Below, one piece after another: positions 27,187 to 36,196 of a DNA stretch of 64,000 bases. How positions within the stretch are numbered: position 1 is the first letter of the stretch; each line of letters opens with the position of its first letter. The notes below the pieces were generated by a model that ran no database searches, was not told where the DNA came from, and saw only the letters and a program-made list of their open reading frames with translations. Source of the DNA: Phascolarctobacterium sp. Lineage in GTDB: Bacteria; Bacillota; Negativicutes; Acidaminococcales; Acidaminococcaceae. The stretch is taken from positions 1-64,000 of the forward strand of contig QAMT01000022.1 in NCBI GenBank assembly GCA_003150755.1, written 5' to 3'. The translations under genes and the position numbers were made by a program.

Positions 27187-27223
27187 ATAAAAAAATCCCG
27201 CAGAAATATATCCGCAGGATTTT
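27187..27223 (-). terminator. Terminator after azlD
   Basis: A stem AAAATCCCGC/GCAGGATTTT (27192-27201 with 27214-27223, one wobble) is followed on the minus strand by TTTTTTATTACC. Confidence 0.8.
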
Positions 27224-27302
27224 ATGCTTTTTGTGTATATTAAAATTATCATTTTAAGCATTGGCGTTTTTGGTTATATTATTTTACAATTAATTTAAGA
27301 GC

Positions 27303-27632
27303 TTAAAACACTTTTTGCATCAAAAACATATATGCCAGCGTGCCTCCGGCGATGCTTAAAAGCATGCTGCGCCGCCAGAAATGGAGCGCCAGTGTCAGCG
27401 CTACGCAGATAAATTCCGGCAGCCCATGCCAGGCATTAAACGGTGCATCCTTAAGGCTGTACACAACAAGCATGCCTGTAACGGCATAAGGCAGCACCTT
27501 GCCGAGATAATTTACAAAGGGCGGAATCTTCCTGCCGCCGCTGAAAATAATAAACGGCAGGCTGCGCGTCAGCACCGTTGCCAGTACAATAACAGCAATC
27601 ATAACCGCGCTTTGCCAGATTGTCATCGTCAT
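27303..27632 (-). CDS. azlD: AzlD-family branched-chain amino acid transport protein
   Basis: This 109-aa protein has four hydrophobic helices and the AzlD signature LTRSLPFIIF near residue 21. With AzlC it forms a two-component branched-chain amino acid exporter. Its ATG overlaps the azlC stop (ATGA), with AGAAGGAGG eight bases upstream, so the two are translationally coupled. Confidence 0.92.
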   Translation of the reverse strand: MTMTIWQSAVMIAVIVLATVLTRSLPFIIFSGGRKIPPFVNYLGKVLPYAVTGMLVVYSLKDAPFNAWHGLPEFICVALTLALHFWRRSMLLSIAGGTLAYMFLMQKVF

Positions 27633-28324
27633 GCGCGCATCCTCCTTCTAATCACTGCAAAAATGGCCAATATCAAAAGCATCGAAGGTATCATAAAATT
27701 TTCCGTTCCAAACAAAAACAGGCATACTGCCGAAGCCGCAAGGCCGGTCAGCGCTGCGCCGTGTGCATCGGCGTTAAGCCACTGTTCAGCAAAAATTACA
27801 ATAAACAATGCAGGCAGTACAAACGCAATGCCTTCGGTCGGAAAATCCAGCGCGCTGCCGATAAACGCTCCCAGCGTTGCGCCCGCAACCCAGTAAAAAT
27901 GGTTCATCAGCGTAACAAAAAACATAAACCAGCCCTGGTCAATGCCTTCCGGCGCTTTGGTCATGCTGTTAATGGCGAAGCTTTCATCGCACATGCCAAA
28001 AATAAGATATAGTTTTTTCCAGCCGGTATTGCTGTATGGCTTTAACATTGATATTGCATAAAACAAATGGCGCGCATTAAGCATAAACGCCGTCAAAAAA
28101 GCGCCAAGCGGCGCAAACGGCCCCAGTAAAAGATTGATTGAAACAAATTCTACCGAGCCGGCAAAAATCAAAAGGCTCATCAAAAACGGATAAAGCGGCG
28201 AAAAGCCTTCGCTGACCATTAAAAATCCGTAGGATGCTCCAAGAAAAATAAAACTTGCACCTATTGGCACTGTATAAGGAAAAGCTGCTTTAAATGCTTT
28301 TGTTTTAACACCCAAACAAATCAT
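27629..28324 (-). CDS. azlC: AzlC-family branched-chain amino acid exporter subunit
   Basis: This 231-aa protein has about eight helices and the family segments FPYTVPIGASFIFLGASYGF and LNARHLFYAISM (about 86-97). It is the larger partner of AzlD. The start is ambiguous: the ATG at 28324 lies only one base after AGGAG, while a TTG three codons later has better spacing. Confidence 0.92.
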   Translation of the reverse strand: MICLGVKTKAFKAAFPYTVPIGASFIFLGASYGFLMVSEGFSPLYPFLMSLLIFAGSVEFVSINLLLGPFAPLGAFLTAFMLNARHLFYAISMLKPYSNTGWKKLYLIFGMCDESFAINSMTKAPEGIDQGWFMFFVTLMNHFYWVAGATLGAFIGSALDFPTEGIAFVLPALFIVIFAEQWLNADAHGAALTGLAASAVCLFLFGTENFMIPSMLLILAIFAVIRRRMRA

Positions 28325-28522
28325 GCTCCTAAAATTACCAAGTTTAACCCAGCGGCGGTTTAATTTGCCTGCTAATATTGCTATAATAAAAGCAGAAGCA
28401 ACTATAAACCTGTATTATAGCCGCTGTTTATTATTTTAACTAACCTGCCGTAAAGTGTCAAACTCCGGCAGCAGAGATTTTTCAATTTTGTTAATTTTCA
28501 TAATTTTGAAGGAGGCCATAAT

Positions 28523-29527
28523 ATGACTACTGAAAAACCAATCCCCGGCACCGGAGGCAACCATTATATCCCGTATGCCCAGCGCAGCGGCGCAGAATCC
28601 GTTGTTTATTTTACGCGCGATTTATCAGCAGAAGGCCTGCTGAAAATTTTTAAACGCATCAGCCAGAACCTCACCGGCAAGGTTGCTATTAAACTGCACA
28701 CCGGCGAGCCGCACGGGCCTAACATTATCCCACGCCCGTGGGTTAAAAATTTAATTGAAAAAGCCCTGCCCGGCGCAAAAATTGTTGAAACCAACGCTTA
28801 TTACGAAGGCGGGCGCGACACAACCGAAAAACACCGCGCCACCATTGCCCTTAACGGTTGGGATTTTTGCCCGGTAGACATTATGGATGAAGACGGCAGT
28901 GCTGTACTGCCTGTAAAAGATGCCAAATGGTTTACGGAAATGCACGTCGGCAAAAACCTGCTTAACTATGATTCGCTGTTTGTGCTGACGCACTTTAAAG
29001 GCCATGTGCAGGGCGGCTTCGGCGGCAGCGATAAAAATATCGGCATCGGCTGCGCTGACGGACGCATCGGCAAAGCGATGATTCATACCACGCCAGGCTC
29101 TACCAACCAGTGGGATATTGCCAAAGAAGAATTTATGGAAAGGATGACAGAATCTTCCAAAGCAGTTGTAGACCATTTCGGCAAAAACATTGCTTTTGTT
29201 AACGTAATGCGCAATATGTCTGTATCGTGCGACTGCGAAGGCACCGCTGCCGCGCCAGTAGTAACGCCTAACGTCGGCATTCTTGCCTCGCTGGATATTC
29301 TTGCTATTGACCAGGCAAGCGTTGACCTTATTTACGCCATGAACGAAGATGACCGCAAAGCGCTGGTAGAACGCATGGAAAGCCGCCATGGGCTGCGCCA
29401 GCTTACTTACATGAAGGAGCTGCGCATGGGCAACGACAAATATAAACTCATCGACATCGACAACGGCGATAAAGAAATTACCCTTGCCGAAGCCGTAAAG
29501 GACGTTGTACCGTTTAAGGCAGAATAA
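28523..29527 (+). CDS. DUF362 domain protein
   Basis: This 334-aa protein matches the DUF362 family: VAIKLHTGEPHGPNIIPRPW (about 55-74), LTHFKGHVQGGFGGSDKNIG and GCADGRIGKAMIHT. Some DUF362 proteins carry an additional ferredoxin domain; none is visible here. Function is unknown; a link with iron-sulfur or redox enzymes has been proposed for the family. AAGGAGG precedes the ATG. It is monocistronic with its own terminator. Confidence 0.85.
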   Translation: MTTEKPIPGTGGNHYIPYAQRSGAESVVYFTRDLSAEGLLKIFKRISQNLTGKVAIKLHTGEPHGPNIIPRPWVKNLIEKALPGAKIVETNAYYEGGRDTTEKHRATIALNGWDFCPVDIMDEDGSAVLPVKDAKWFTEMHVGKNLLNYDSLFVLTHFKGHVQGGFGGSDKNIGIGCADGRIGKAMIHTTPGSTNQWDIAKEEFMERMTESSKAVVDHFGKNIAFVNVMRNMSVSCDCEGTAAAPVVTPNVGILASLDILAIDQASVDLIYAMNEDDRKALVERMESRHGLRQLTYMKELRMGNDKYKLIDIDNGDKEITLAEAVKDVVPFKAE

Positions 29528-29542
29528 AATAATATCATTTCA

Positions 29543-29590
29543 GCCGCTTACTGCTTACTTTTTTAGTATGCTTAAGCGGCTTTTTTATTT
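29543..29590 (+). terminator. Terminator after the DUF362 gene
   Basis: A stem GCCGCTTA/TAAGCGGC (29543-29550 with 29573-29580) with an inner TACT/AGTA helix is followed by TTTTTTATTT. Confidence 0.88.
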
Positions 29591-29727
29591 ATAAATTATT
29601 AAATAATATCCTTAATTTTTATTAATACTACTTCATTTGCCTTAGTTTAATTTTGTCATATTTTTAATATTTTAACAATAAAATCACTTATTTTTATTAT
29701 AAATTTTTAAAATTATACCTCTATCTT

Positions 29728-29756
29728 TTGACTAAATTTCAAAAAACGATTATGAT
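29728..29756 (+). promoter_or_regulatory. Putative promoter for the threonine aldolase operon
   Basis: TTGACT (29728-29733), 17 bp, TATGAT (29751-29756), within a very A/T-rich spacer. The rest of the 29591-29799 gap shows nothing else. Confidence 0.6.
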
Positions 29757-29799
29757 AAAATTAGTATTTTTTTATTTTTAAAAATAAGGAGTGAAAGTT

Positions 29800-30840
29800 A
29801 TGGTTGATTTACGCAGTGATACTTTGACCTTACCGGATAAGGAAATGCTTGAAACTATTTTGACTGCCCGGCTTGGAGATGACGGTCGTGTTGATGCTTC
29901 CGGACGCGGCGAAGACCTTACTGTCAACGAACTGGAAGACCTGGCAGCAGAATTTACCGGCAAGGAAGCCGCCCTTTTATGCCCTACCGGAACTATGGGA
30001 AATTCCTGCGGCGTGCTTTCATGGGCCAAAAGCGGCGACAAAATTTTAGTACACGAACAGCAGCATTTACTTTTAACTGAAAAATTTTTATTTGATGAAG
30101 GCTTCTGCCGGATGCAGCCTGTCAAATATAAGTTCAACAAAAATGAAACACCTGATTTAAAAAATATGGAAGAACTGCTTGCCAGCTCAGGCGCTAAACT
30201 TATCTGCCTGGAAAATACCCATAACTTTTCCGGCGGTTATTGCATTCCGGTTGAAGAAATGCAAAAAATACGCCAGCTTGCCGACCGTTATGGTGCGCAT
30301 ATACACATGGACGGCGCCCGGCTTTTCCATGCAGCGGCTGCGATGAATGTGCCGGTACGGGAAATAACACAATACGTAGACAGCGTAATGTTTTGTATTT
30401 CCAAAGGATTGGGAGCACCGGTCGGTTCTTTGCTATGCAGCACCAAAACACAAATTGCCAAAGCCAGGGATATCCGTAAAATCTTAGGCGGAGGCATGCG
30501 CCAGGCCGGCATAATTGCTGCCTGCGGCATCTATGCTTTACAGCATAACGTAACCCGTTTAAAAGAAGACATAGAAAACGCAAAACTTGCAGCCGAATTA
30601 TTGCGCGGCAAACTGCAAAACCTGGTATTGCAGGCAGAAGTACAGAGCAACATCGTTGTTCTTGATTTGTGCAATACCAAAACCACTCCGGCGCAGTTCT
30701 GCCAGATGGCAGAAGCACATGGGCTCTTAATCCGCCCGGTGCTTTCACACTGCATAAGGCTGGTATTTTATAAAGGAATTACAGCAGATGATGCCAAAAA
30801 AGCAGCTGCTATCATACTTGACCTGGATAAACAATTATAA
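29800..30840 (+). CDS. ltaE: Low-specificity L-threonine aldolase
   Basis: This 346-aa PLP enzyme cleaves L-threonine (or allo-threonine) to glycine and acetaldehyde. Family marks are the start VDLRSDTLTLPDKEM, FTGKEAALLCPTGTMGN, the aspartate-bearing HMDGARLFHAAAAM and the PLP lysine in SVMFCISKGLGAPVGS (about residue 200). The ATG has AAGGAG eight bases upstream; a GTG three codons earlier is in frame. It is followed within 16 bp by a DAACS transporter, probably one operon. Confidence 0.93.
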   Translation: MVDLRSDTLTLPDKEMLETILTARLGDDGRVDASGRGEDLTVNELEDLAAEFTGKEAALLCPTGTMGNSCGVLSWAKSGDKILVHEQQHLLLTEKFLFDEGFCRMQPVKYKFNKNETPDLKNMEELLASSGAKLICLENTHNFSGGYCIPVEEMQKIRQLADRYGAHIHMDGARLFHAAAAMNVPVREITQYVDSVMFCISKGLGAPVGSLLCSTKTQIAKARDIRKILGGGMRQAGIIAACGIYALQHNVTRLKEDIENAKLAAELLRGKLQNLVLQAEVQSNIVVLDLCNTKTTPAQFCQMAEAHGLLIRPVLSHCIRLVFYKGITADDAKKAAAIILDLDKQL

Positions 30841-30855
30841 TCAGAGGTGAATGAC

Positions 30856-32079
30856 ATGACCATTGCCGGACGGAAAATAGGCTTAACTACACAAATTTTT
30901 ATTGCCATGATTTTAGGCTCTGTCTTTGGCCTGGCTTTCAGCCAGCTTGCCATGGATATGGAATTTATCGGCACAATCTGGCTGAACTGCATTAAAATGA
31001 TTGTTGTGCCGATGGTACTTTTCACGATTATTACAGGCATTGTTTCCCAAAACGATATTAAATCTTTAGGGCGCATTACCGTAAGAATTATACTTTACTA
31101 TATTATAACAACTATTATCGCCAGCTTAATCGGCCTTGGCGTTTCTTATGTTTTGCAGCCGGGCGATTTTGCTAACTTTACCGGTCTGCAATCCAAAGAA
31201 GTAACAAAAGCTGCTGCTGATTTCAGCATCGCCAAATTCTTTACGGATATGTTTTCCGCCAATATGTTTGAAACCTTCCATAAAGGCAATATCATCCAAA
31301 CCCTTATTATTGCCATCATGATTTCCATCGCAACTTTGCGCATTGCAGACGAAAGTACCAAAAGCACCTTGATTAAAGGCTTTAATGCCGTTAATGCCAT
31401 GGTCTTTTCGTTAATCAAAATGATTATGGAAGCTTCCCCTATCGGCGTATTCTTTTTAATGGGCAGCTCCTTTGGTGAATACGGGCTCAGCATTTTTACC
31501 GGCATGGCTTCTTTGCTGGGCACTTATTACATTGCCTGCCTGATACAGGCTGTTGTAATTTACGGCGGCCTGTTATGGGTTTCTGCCGGCATCAGCCCGT
31601 TCAGATTTTTAAAAGATACTGCGGAACTGTGGATTTATACCATTACAACTTGCAGCAGCGTTGCAGCAATTCCTATTACTATTAAAGTTGCCAAAGAAAA
31701 ATTTAACGTTCCGGACAGCATTTCGGCCTATACCACTTCACTGGGCACGCAGCTTAACTCCGATGGCAGCGTTATTTTATACGCCTGTGTTTTATCCTTC
31801 ATCGGACAGGTTACCGGCACAGCCTTTGATTTTGGCACCATGCTGCAAATAATCCTGCTTTCGGCGATTATCTCCAACGGCGGCGGCGGTATTCCCGGCA
31901 GCGGCATTGTAAAACTGTTTATCATGGTTGAAGCCTTCGGCCTCCCGACTGAAATCGTCGGTATCATCGCAGCCTTCTATCATGTATTTGATTTGGGCAC
32001 AACTACCAACAACTGCCTGGGCGACCTGGCCGGTACAATCTTTGTTTCCAAGCTGGAAGAAAAAGCCAAAAGCGCTTAG
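30856..32079 (+). CDS. Dicarboxylate/amino acid:cation symporter (DAACS family)
   Basis: This 407-aa transporter has eight helices and two hairpins. Signatures are the serine-rich TITTCSSVAAIPITI and the DGSVILYACVLSFI and FDLGTTTNNCLGD segments of GltP/DctA/SstT-type carriers. The usual NMDGT-type motif here reads QLNSDGSV. Cotranscription with threonine aldolase suggests threonine/serine or another small amino acid as substrate, an inference. AGAGGTG precedes the ATG at 30856. Confidence 0.9.
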   Translation: MTIAGRKIGLTTQIFIAMILGSVFGLAFSQLAMDMEFIGTIWLNCIKMIVVPMVLFTIITGIVSQNDIKSLGRITVRIILYYIITTIIASLIGLGVSYVLQPGDFANFTGLQSKEVTKAAADFSIAKFFTDMFSANMFETFHKGNIIQTLIIAIMISIATLRIADESTKSTLIKGFNAVNAMVFSLIKMIMEASPIGVFFLMGSSFGEYGLSIFTGMASLLGTYYIACLIQAVVIYGGLLWVSAGISPFRFLKDTAELWIYTITTCSSVAAIPITIKVAKEKFNVPDSISAYTTSLGTQLNSDGSVILYACVLSFIGQVTGTAFDFGTMLQIILLSAIISNGGGGIPGSGIVKLFIMVEAFGLPTEIVGIIAAFYHVFDLGTTTNNCLGDLAGTIFVSKLEEKAKSA

Positions 32080-32112
32080 CCGCGATTTAAAATTCAAACA
32101 GCATAATATGCC

Positions 32113-32146
32113 AAAAGCTCCTGTACAATAATACAGGAGCTTTTTA
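32113..32146 (+). terminator. Terminator after the DAACS transporter
   Basis: A near-perfect stem AAAGCTCCTGTA/TACAGGAGCTTT (32114-32125 with 32132-32143) is followed by TTAATAAT. Confidence 0.92.
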
Positions 32147-32149
32147 ATA

Positions 32150-32179
32150 ATAAAGCACTGCCGTTGCATCAGGCAGTGC
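32150..32179 (-). terminator. Terminator after tRNA-Ser
   Basis: A perfect 8-bp stem GCACTGCC/GGCAGTGC (32155-32162 with 32172-32179) is followed on the minus strand by TTTATTATT. Confidence 0.85.
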
Positions 32180-32188
32180 ATAAATTCA

Positions 32189-32276
<88 letters not shown>

Positions 32277-32315
32277 ATATACTGTTTTTAAAAATGGTAA
32301 AAACCCAGTAAAATC

Positions 32316-32344
32316 ATTATACTATTAAATTCGTTGTTTGCCAA
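32316..32344 (-). promoter_or_regulatory. tRNA-Ser promoter
   Basis: On the minus strand, TTGGCA (complement of 32339-32344), 17 bp, TATAAT (complement of 32316-32321), 40 bp upstream of the tRNA. Confidence 0.78.
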
Positions 32345-32461
32345 GATTTGTATTTTAAAAAATTAAAATAACCAAAATTGTAACATCAAAAAAATCATAG
32401 CAAATCATTTCAAAACATTTGACATCTTAATAAGCTGTCAATAAGCTGTATAAGTAAAGGG

Positions 32462-32495
32462 AAAAATAGCACTGAATTAAGTGCTATTTTTTTAT
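32462..32495 (+). terminator. Orphan terminator hairpin
   Basis: A perfect stem AAATAGCACT/AGTGCTATTT is followed by TTTTATTAT. No gene ends here on either strand. The surrounding 32345-32631 is A/T-rich with no ORF, so the hairpin may be a leftover of a lost gene or mark an unseen small RNA. Confidence 0.6.
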
Positions 32496-32631
32496 TATAA
32501 AATTACTTATAATAGCATTCTAAAGTTTTTTGTCAGTATACACTCAAAAATTTATCTATTACTACCCATCCATTGTACAATCAAATCCAACAACGTAATT
32601 TGTTATTTTTATTATTATACCCTCATACACT

Positions 32632-32664
32632 AAAAAAAGAACTCCCATAAAAGAATGGGAGTTT
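32632..32664 (-). terminator. Terminator after the nucleotidyltransferase gene
   Basis: A stem AACTCCCAT/ATGGGAGTT (32640-32648 with 32655-32663) is followed on the minus strand by CTTTTTTTAGTG. Confidence 0.88.
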
Positions 32665-32672
32665 CCCTACAT

Positions 32673-33482
32673 TTATAAACTATCTTCAATTTCGTTTATT
32701 TTGCATCTAATTTTAGAATTTTCTTTTAAAAATCTTTTAATATACTTTTGTCTCTCTAAAATATTATCGCCTTCTACTTTTTGGTCATCACTTAATAAAA
32801 ATACTATTTGTTGAAGTTCTTTATCTTTATTCAACAAATCAATAATTTTATCTTCTAGTTCAGAAGCAGTATATTTTCTAGATTTTTCTTCTAAAATAGC
32901 TACTATATTATTATTATAATCCTGCAAGTATTTTTCTACTCTCTCATAAATTTCTTTTACAACATCATAACATAAATTAACTTGAGCTTGTTCTTCTAAA
33001 TATTTTTTATCAATTTCATTAAAATGTGTAAGCATTAAATATTCTGTCCACTCAGAACTATCATTCCAATACTTAACAGCTGATGCTCTATCAATAATTA
33101 TGTCTTCAACTCCTATTAACTTTACTTCGCCAAATGGGGTTTCAACAACAGTTACTTTATTTTCATCTCCAACCAACGGACCTTTTGGAAATTCTATTAT
33201 AACAGAAGTATTTTCATGATACCAAATACCATCTTCATTTTTAAAGCCTAAATTAGTCATCACTAAATTTATATTATGATTATCTTTAGCAATAAAATCT
33301 AAATCTTTAGTCATGTAACTTGCTGCACTATAAAATTCAACAGCAGAGCCGCCAACCACAGTAACTTCATTAGCAAATTTTTTCATTTCAGTTTGTATTG
33401 CGGCAGCAATGGATAAACGTTCTTCTAATGGATTGTTAACATACTTTTCATTAATTTCTTTAATAATATTACGTTCTAACAT
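32673..33482 (-). CDS. Nucleotidyltransferase-fold protein (DUF6036-like)
   Basis: This 269-aa protein has a minimal nucleotidyltransferase signature: VVGGSAVEFYSAASYMTKDL followed by DFIAK (about 41-65), i.e. GGS and the D-x-D-like acidic pair near TKDLDF. It resembles DUF6036/AbiEii-type nucleotidyltransferases; the last 70 residues are a charged coil. Its ATG overlaps the stop of a 72-aa upstream gene (ATGTTAG), as in toxin-antitoxin operons of nucleotidyltransferases. Composition is very A/T-rich, unlike the core genes. A toxin role is inferred, not shown. Confidence 0.65.
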   Translation of the reverse strand: MLERNIIKEINEKYVNNPLEERLSIAAAIQTEMKKFANEVTVVGGSAVEFYSAASYMTKDLDFIAKDNHNINLVMTNLGFKNEDGIWYHENTSVIIEFPKGPLVGDENKVTVVETPFGEVKLIGVEDIIIDRASAVKYWNDSSEWTEYLMLTHFNEIDKKYLEEQAQVNLCYDVVKEIYERVEKYLQDYNNNIVAILEEKSRKYTASELEDKIIDLLNKDKELQQIVFLLSDDQKVEGDNILERQKYIKRFLKENSKIRCKINEIEDSL

Positions 33483-33694
33483 ATACTATAATACCCATTT
33501 CCTACCTTTTTAAATCTTCCTGTTCTTAAAGCATCTTCCCAAGCTTTTTTACAAGCAAATGCTAAAGCACGACGTTCAGCGAAACTACGTGATTTAATTT
33601 GACGTTCTCTATTGCGCGGTCTTAATTGTGGTGGTGTCAGTTTTAAAATATTCCTACGTTCTTCGAGCCAATCTTCCATAATAACGCGCTTCAT
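33476..33694 (-). CDS. Small basic protein coupled to the nucleotidyltransferase
   Basis: This 72-aa, strongly basic protein (LRPRNRERQIKSRSFAERRA) has no domain I recognise. AGGTG lies eight bases upstream of the ATG and the stop overlaps the next gene by seven bases. The arrangement suggests an antitoxin or DNA/RNA-binding partner of the downstream nucleotidyltransferase; this rests on gene order only. Confidence 0.55.
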   Translation of the reverse strand: MKRVIMEDWLEERRNILKLTPPQLRPRNRERQIKSRSFAERRALAFACKKAWEDALRTGRFKKVGNGYYSIC

Positions 33695-33790
33695 ACTATA
33701 ATCACCTTCCCATATAATAAATTAAAAATTATTCATTATTTATATTTTTGTACGACTTTAATAGCATTTAATGCATACTATAATAATGCA

Positions 33791-34090
33791 TTAGAACTCT
33801 TCATTAGTCAAAGCATTTCTAAATTTATATAACTCGCCACGCCATTGCGGTAACTTATAATATAAATCCAAAACTTCTTCTTTACTGATATTTTGTTCTT
33901 TCATAAAATGTTTAATTAAAGCTGAATAACATTCTTAAAAAAACCTAAAAAATAAAGTTTATGCTTTTCTTCCGAATATGGAATTTTTAAAAATTGCTAC
34001 CATGGTCTGATAAGGTAATTCGTTTATTGTCCTGATTGATGAACGTACTTGACAGGCATGTGATGCAGAAAAATAAATTTGTTTGCTCAC
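33791..34090 (-). pseudogene. Frameshifted copy of the 101-aa gene at 44681-44986
   Basis: This stretch aligns along its whole length, and through its promoter, with the intact gene at 44681-44986. Relative to that copy it has a 5-nt deletion near 33983-33988 and a 1-nt deletion near 33930, both breaking the frame, and a GTG in place of the ATG. The rest of 33695-34328 is A/T-rich spacer with a small ATGCCAC/GTGGCAT hairpin at 34262-34280. Confidence 0.85.
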
Positions 34091-34328
34091 AATCCCACCC
34101 CTTCCTTACCTATCTATTTATATATTATAGCAATTTAATATTGAAAGCAAACTAAATTTTCAGCTACAATCTTGATACTTCATTTCTTCACAAAAACCAA
34201 AAAACGCCGGCGAACCGTACCGATGTTTTTGGCATATTTGTATCTGTAAAAAGATAGAACAATGCCACAAAAAGTGGCATGGAAAATGTTTTACATAAAA
34301 TATGGCTAAATGTCAAGTGCAAAAAAAT

Positions 34329-35636
34329 TTAATTCAAGAAATCAGATAGCTTGTTTGCCAAATATAAAGGCAGGTTAGTAAAGTTTTCTGTCTGCTGGTA
34401 GCCCATTTGGGAAAACCTTACTGCATTTTTAGGTTGCACTTCTTTAATATACTTTTTAAAAGTAACAGCATTTTTATCTTTACCGGCTTTTACTTCCACC
34501 GGAATTATATCAAGGCCATTTTGTAAGATAAAATCAAGTTCACCGGAACGGTCACTGTAATACCTTATTATTTCAAATTTTTCCTTTAATTGCTGAAGAA
34601 CAAAATTTTCTGCCAAGGCACCTTTGAATTGATAAGCCGTATCGAGAAGAATGGCTTTATTATCAATACCGGCCATACATTTCAAAAGACCTGTATCAAA
34701 TAAATACAGTTTGAAATAATCCAAACGGTCAAACGTAGGCAATGGATGCTCTACTTTTGATACGTTATAGAGCCTGTTCAGCATACCAGCAGATACCAAC
34801 CATTCTATTGCTTCTTCAAAATCTCTGGCCCTGCCGCCTGGTTTTACTGCACCATACATAAATTTACCGTTTTCTTTAGCAAGCTGGGAAACTATGCTGC
34901 GGAACACCATTAAGATACGCCCAGCATTTATTTTACCGTTATGCTTGCCAAAATCGTTTTCATAAATGGCTATAAGTTCCTTTTGAATCTGATGAATTTT
35001 TTCAGGGTCTTTATAGTCAAGCCAGGACTGCACGCATTCCGGCATGCCGCCGATAATAAGGTAATATTTATATATTTCCGTAAGGCGTGTATCGAAAATA
35101 TCTGGAATTTCTTCACCGGGTTTAATTTGAATGTAATAATTATAGAGGTTAGGCTCGACAGCTCTTAAAAATTCCTCATAAGTAAGTGGGCCTATTTCTA
35201 AAATATTTACCATGCCTACCGGATATGACTTCGGGTCAGCAAGCAGTGTGCCAAGTAAGCTGCCCGCCGAAATAATATGATATTCAGGAGCACGCTCCTT
35301 AAAATATTTAAGTGAATTTAATGCTTCCGGACACTCCTGGACTTCATCAAAAATTATAAGCGTTTCATTAACAGTAATTTTTTTCCCGCATATCATTGAA
35401 AGCAGCTCTATGATACGCTGCGGATTTTTGGTTGTTTCAAAAATAGATTTTAAATCTTCCTGTTCATCGAAATTGAAATAAACATAATTGCCGTTATAGT
35501 GAATTTTACCAAAATCCTGCATCAGCCATGTTTTACCGACCTGGCGTGCGCCTTTAATTATTAAAGGCTTACGGTTAGGGGAATTTTTCCATTTTAACAA
35601 ACTAGATATAGCCGACCTCTCCACATTTTTCACCAA
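34329..35636 (-). CDS. ATP-binding protein with DUF4143 domain
   Basis: This 435-aa protein has an AAA ATPase domain with Walker A KGARQVGKTWLMQ (about 29-41) and Walker B TLIIFDEVQECPEAL (about 93-107), and a C-terminal DUF4143 region ending in a PD-(D/E)XK-like stretch (YYSDRSGELDFILQNGLDII, VEVKAGK). Such stand-alone ATPases are abundant in gut bacteria and their role is unknown. The start is uncertain: TTG at 35636, the next GTG, or a GTG four codons in, none with a strong site. It is flanked by mobile remnants. Confidence 0.88.
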   Translation of the reverse strand: MVKNVERSAISSLLKWKNSPNRKPLIIKGARQVGKTWLMQDFGKIHYNGNYVYFNFDEQEDLKSIFETTKNPQRIIELLSMICGKKITVNETLIIFDEVQECPEALNSLKYFKERAPEYHIISAGSLLGTLLADPKSYPVGMVNILEIGPLTYEEFLRAVEPNLYNYYIQIKPGEEIPDIFDTRLTEIYKYYLIIGGMPECVQSWLDYKDPEKIHQIQKELIAIYENDFGKHNGKINAGRILMVFRSIVSQLAKENGKFMYGAVKPGGRARDFEEAIEWLVSAGMLNRLYNVSKVEHPLPTFDRLDYFKLYLFDTGLLKCMAGIDNKAILLDTAYQFKGALAENFVLQQLKEKFEIIRYYSDRSGELDFILQNGLDIIPVEVKAGKDKNAVTFKKYIKEVQPKNAVRFSQMGYQQTENFTNLPLYLANKLSDFLN

Positions 35637-35758
35637 CTTTCAATATAAAAATTGCCACTTTTTACAAGGTTTTCAAGATGATTTTAACACATTTTTACAG
35701 CATTTTGAAGGTATAATTTGCACATTTTTGCAAATTTACGAAATTGCATTGTGTAATA

Positions 35759-35828
35759 GTCAAGAAAAACGGACACCAAAAAATTTTTTGAGATTTTTAT
35801 TTTCAAAAGTAGACACTAATATGAAAAG
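35759..35828. repeat. Direct repeat A (IS-end-like)
   Basis: This segment matches 37915-37985 in the same orientation over about 70 bp (GTCAAGAAAA..., ...TTTATTTTCAAAAGTA, ...AATATG). Internally it has two AAGTAGACAC/AACGGACACC-like units. The multiple internal repeats resemble ends of IS21-family elements, but no transposase is present. The truncated relaxase stops exactly at its right border. Confidence 0.65.
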
Positions 35829-35829
35829 A

Positions 35830-36097
35830 GGTGATCTTGCCCGGCACAAAAAAATGCCGGACGTAGTAGACATTCACATCACCTTTGTCCCAAATTAGTC
35901 CGCTGACGGCGATGTACTGGCGTTTGGACAGCAGAAAACTCGGCACCAGCGGCCGGCAGTCACAGGTTAAGCCTGTAATGAGTTTGCTGCCATCTGTTTT
36001 TTTGCAGGTTTCCCACATAGTCTATGATGAAACTAATGACACGACTTTTCATGCGAGCATTGCCAACGTGTAGTGGAATAATGCGTGTGGTGGACAT
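35830..36097 (-). pseudogene. Relaxase (MobA/VirD2-like), truncated and frameshifted
   Basis: The minus strand encodes the N-terminus of a Firmicute conjugative-element relaxase: MSTTRIIPLHVGNARMKSRV in one frame, then after a +/-1 shift near 36000 TDGSKLITGLTCDCRPLV and SKRQYIAVSGLIWDKGDVNV in another. The readings correspond to the usual start TTRI-PLH and the NPEKT-DG, Y-CDP and SKRQY regions of these proteins. Homology ends at repeat A, about 90 codons in, leaving out the catalytic histidines. GGAGAAAAATAGT precedes the ATG. It is non-functional. Confidence 0.8.
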
Positions 36098-36196
36098 ACT
36101 ATTTTTCTCCTTTCCGCGGAAATGAGTTTGATATTGTATGGATAATTCCGTATAATAAAAGTATAAATCCAATTTTGAAAGGAGTCTGCTGCTCGT

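Noticed and set aside
34262..34280. ATGCCAC/GTGGCAT hairpin as a firm terminator for the DUF4143 ATPase
   Set aside because: The stem is short and no T-run follows closely on the minus strand; mentioned only as a hairpin.
35803..36172. Two separate small hypothetical genes
   Set aside because: Read together across a frameshift they reconstruct the N-terminus of a conjugative relaxase, so they are treated as one pseudogene.
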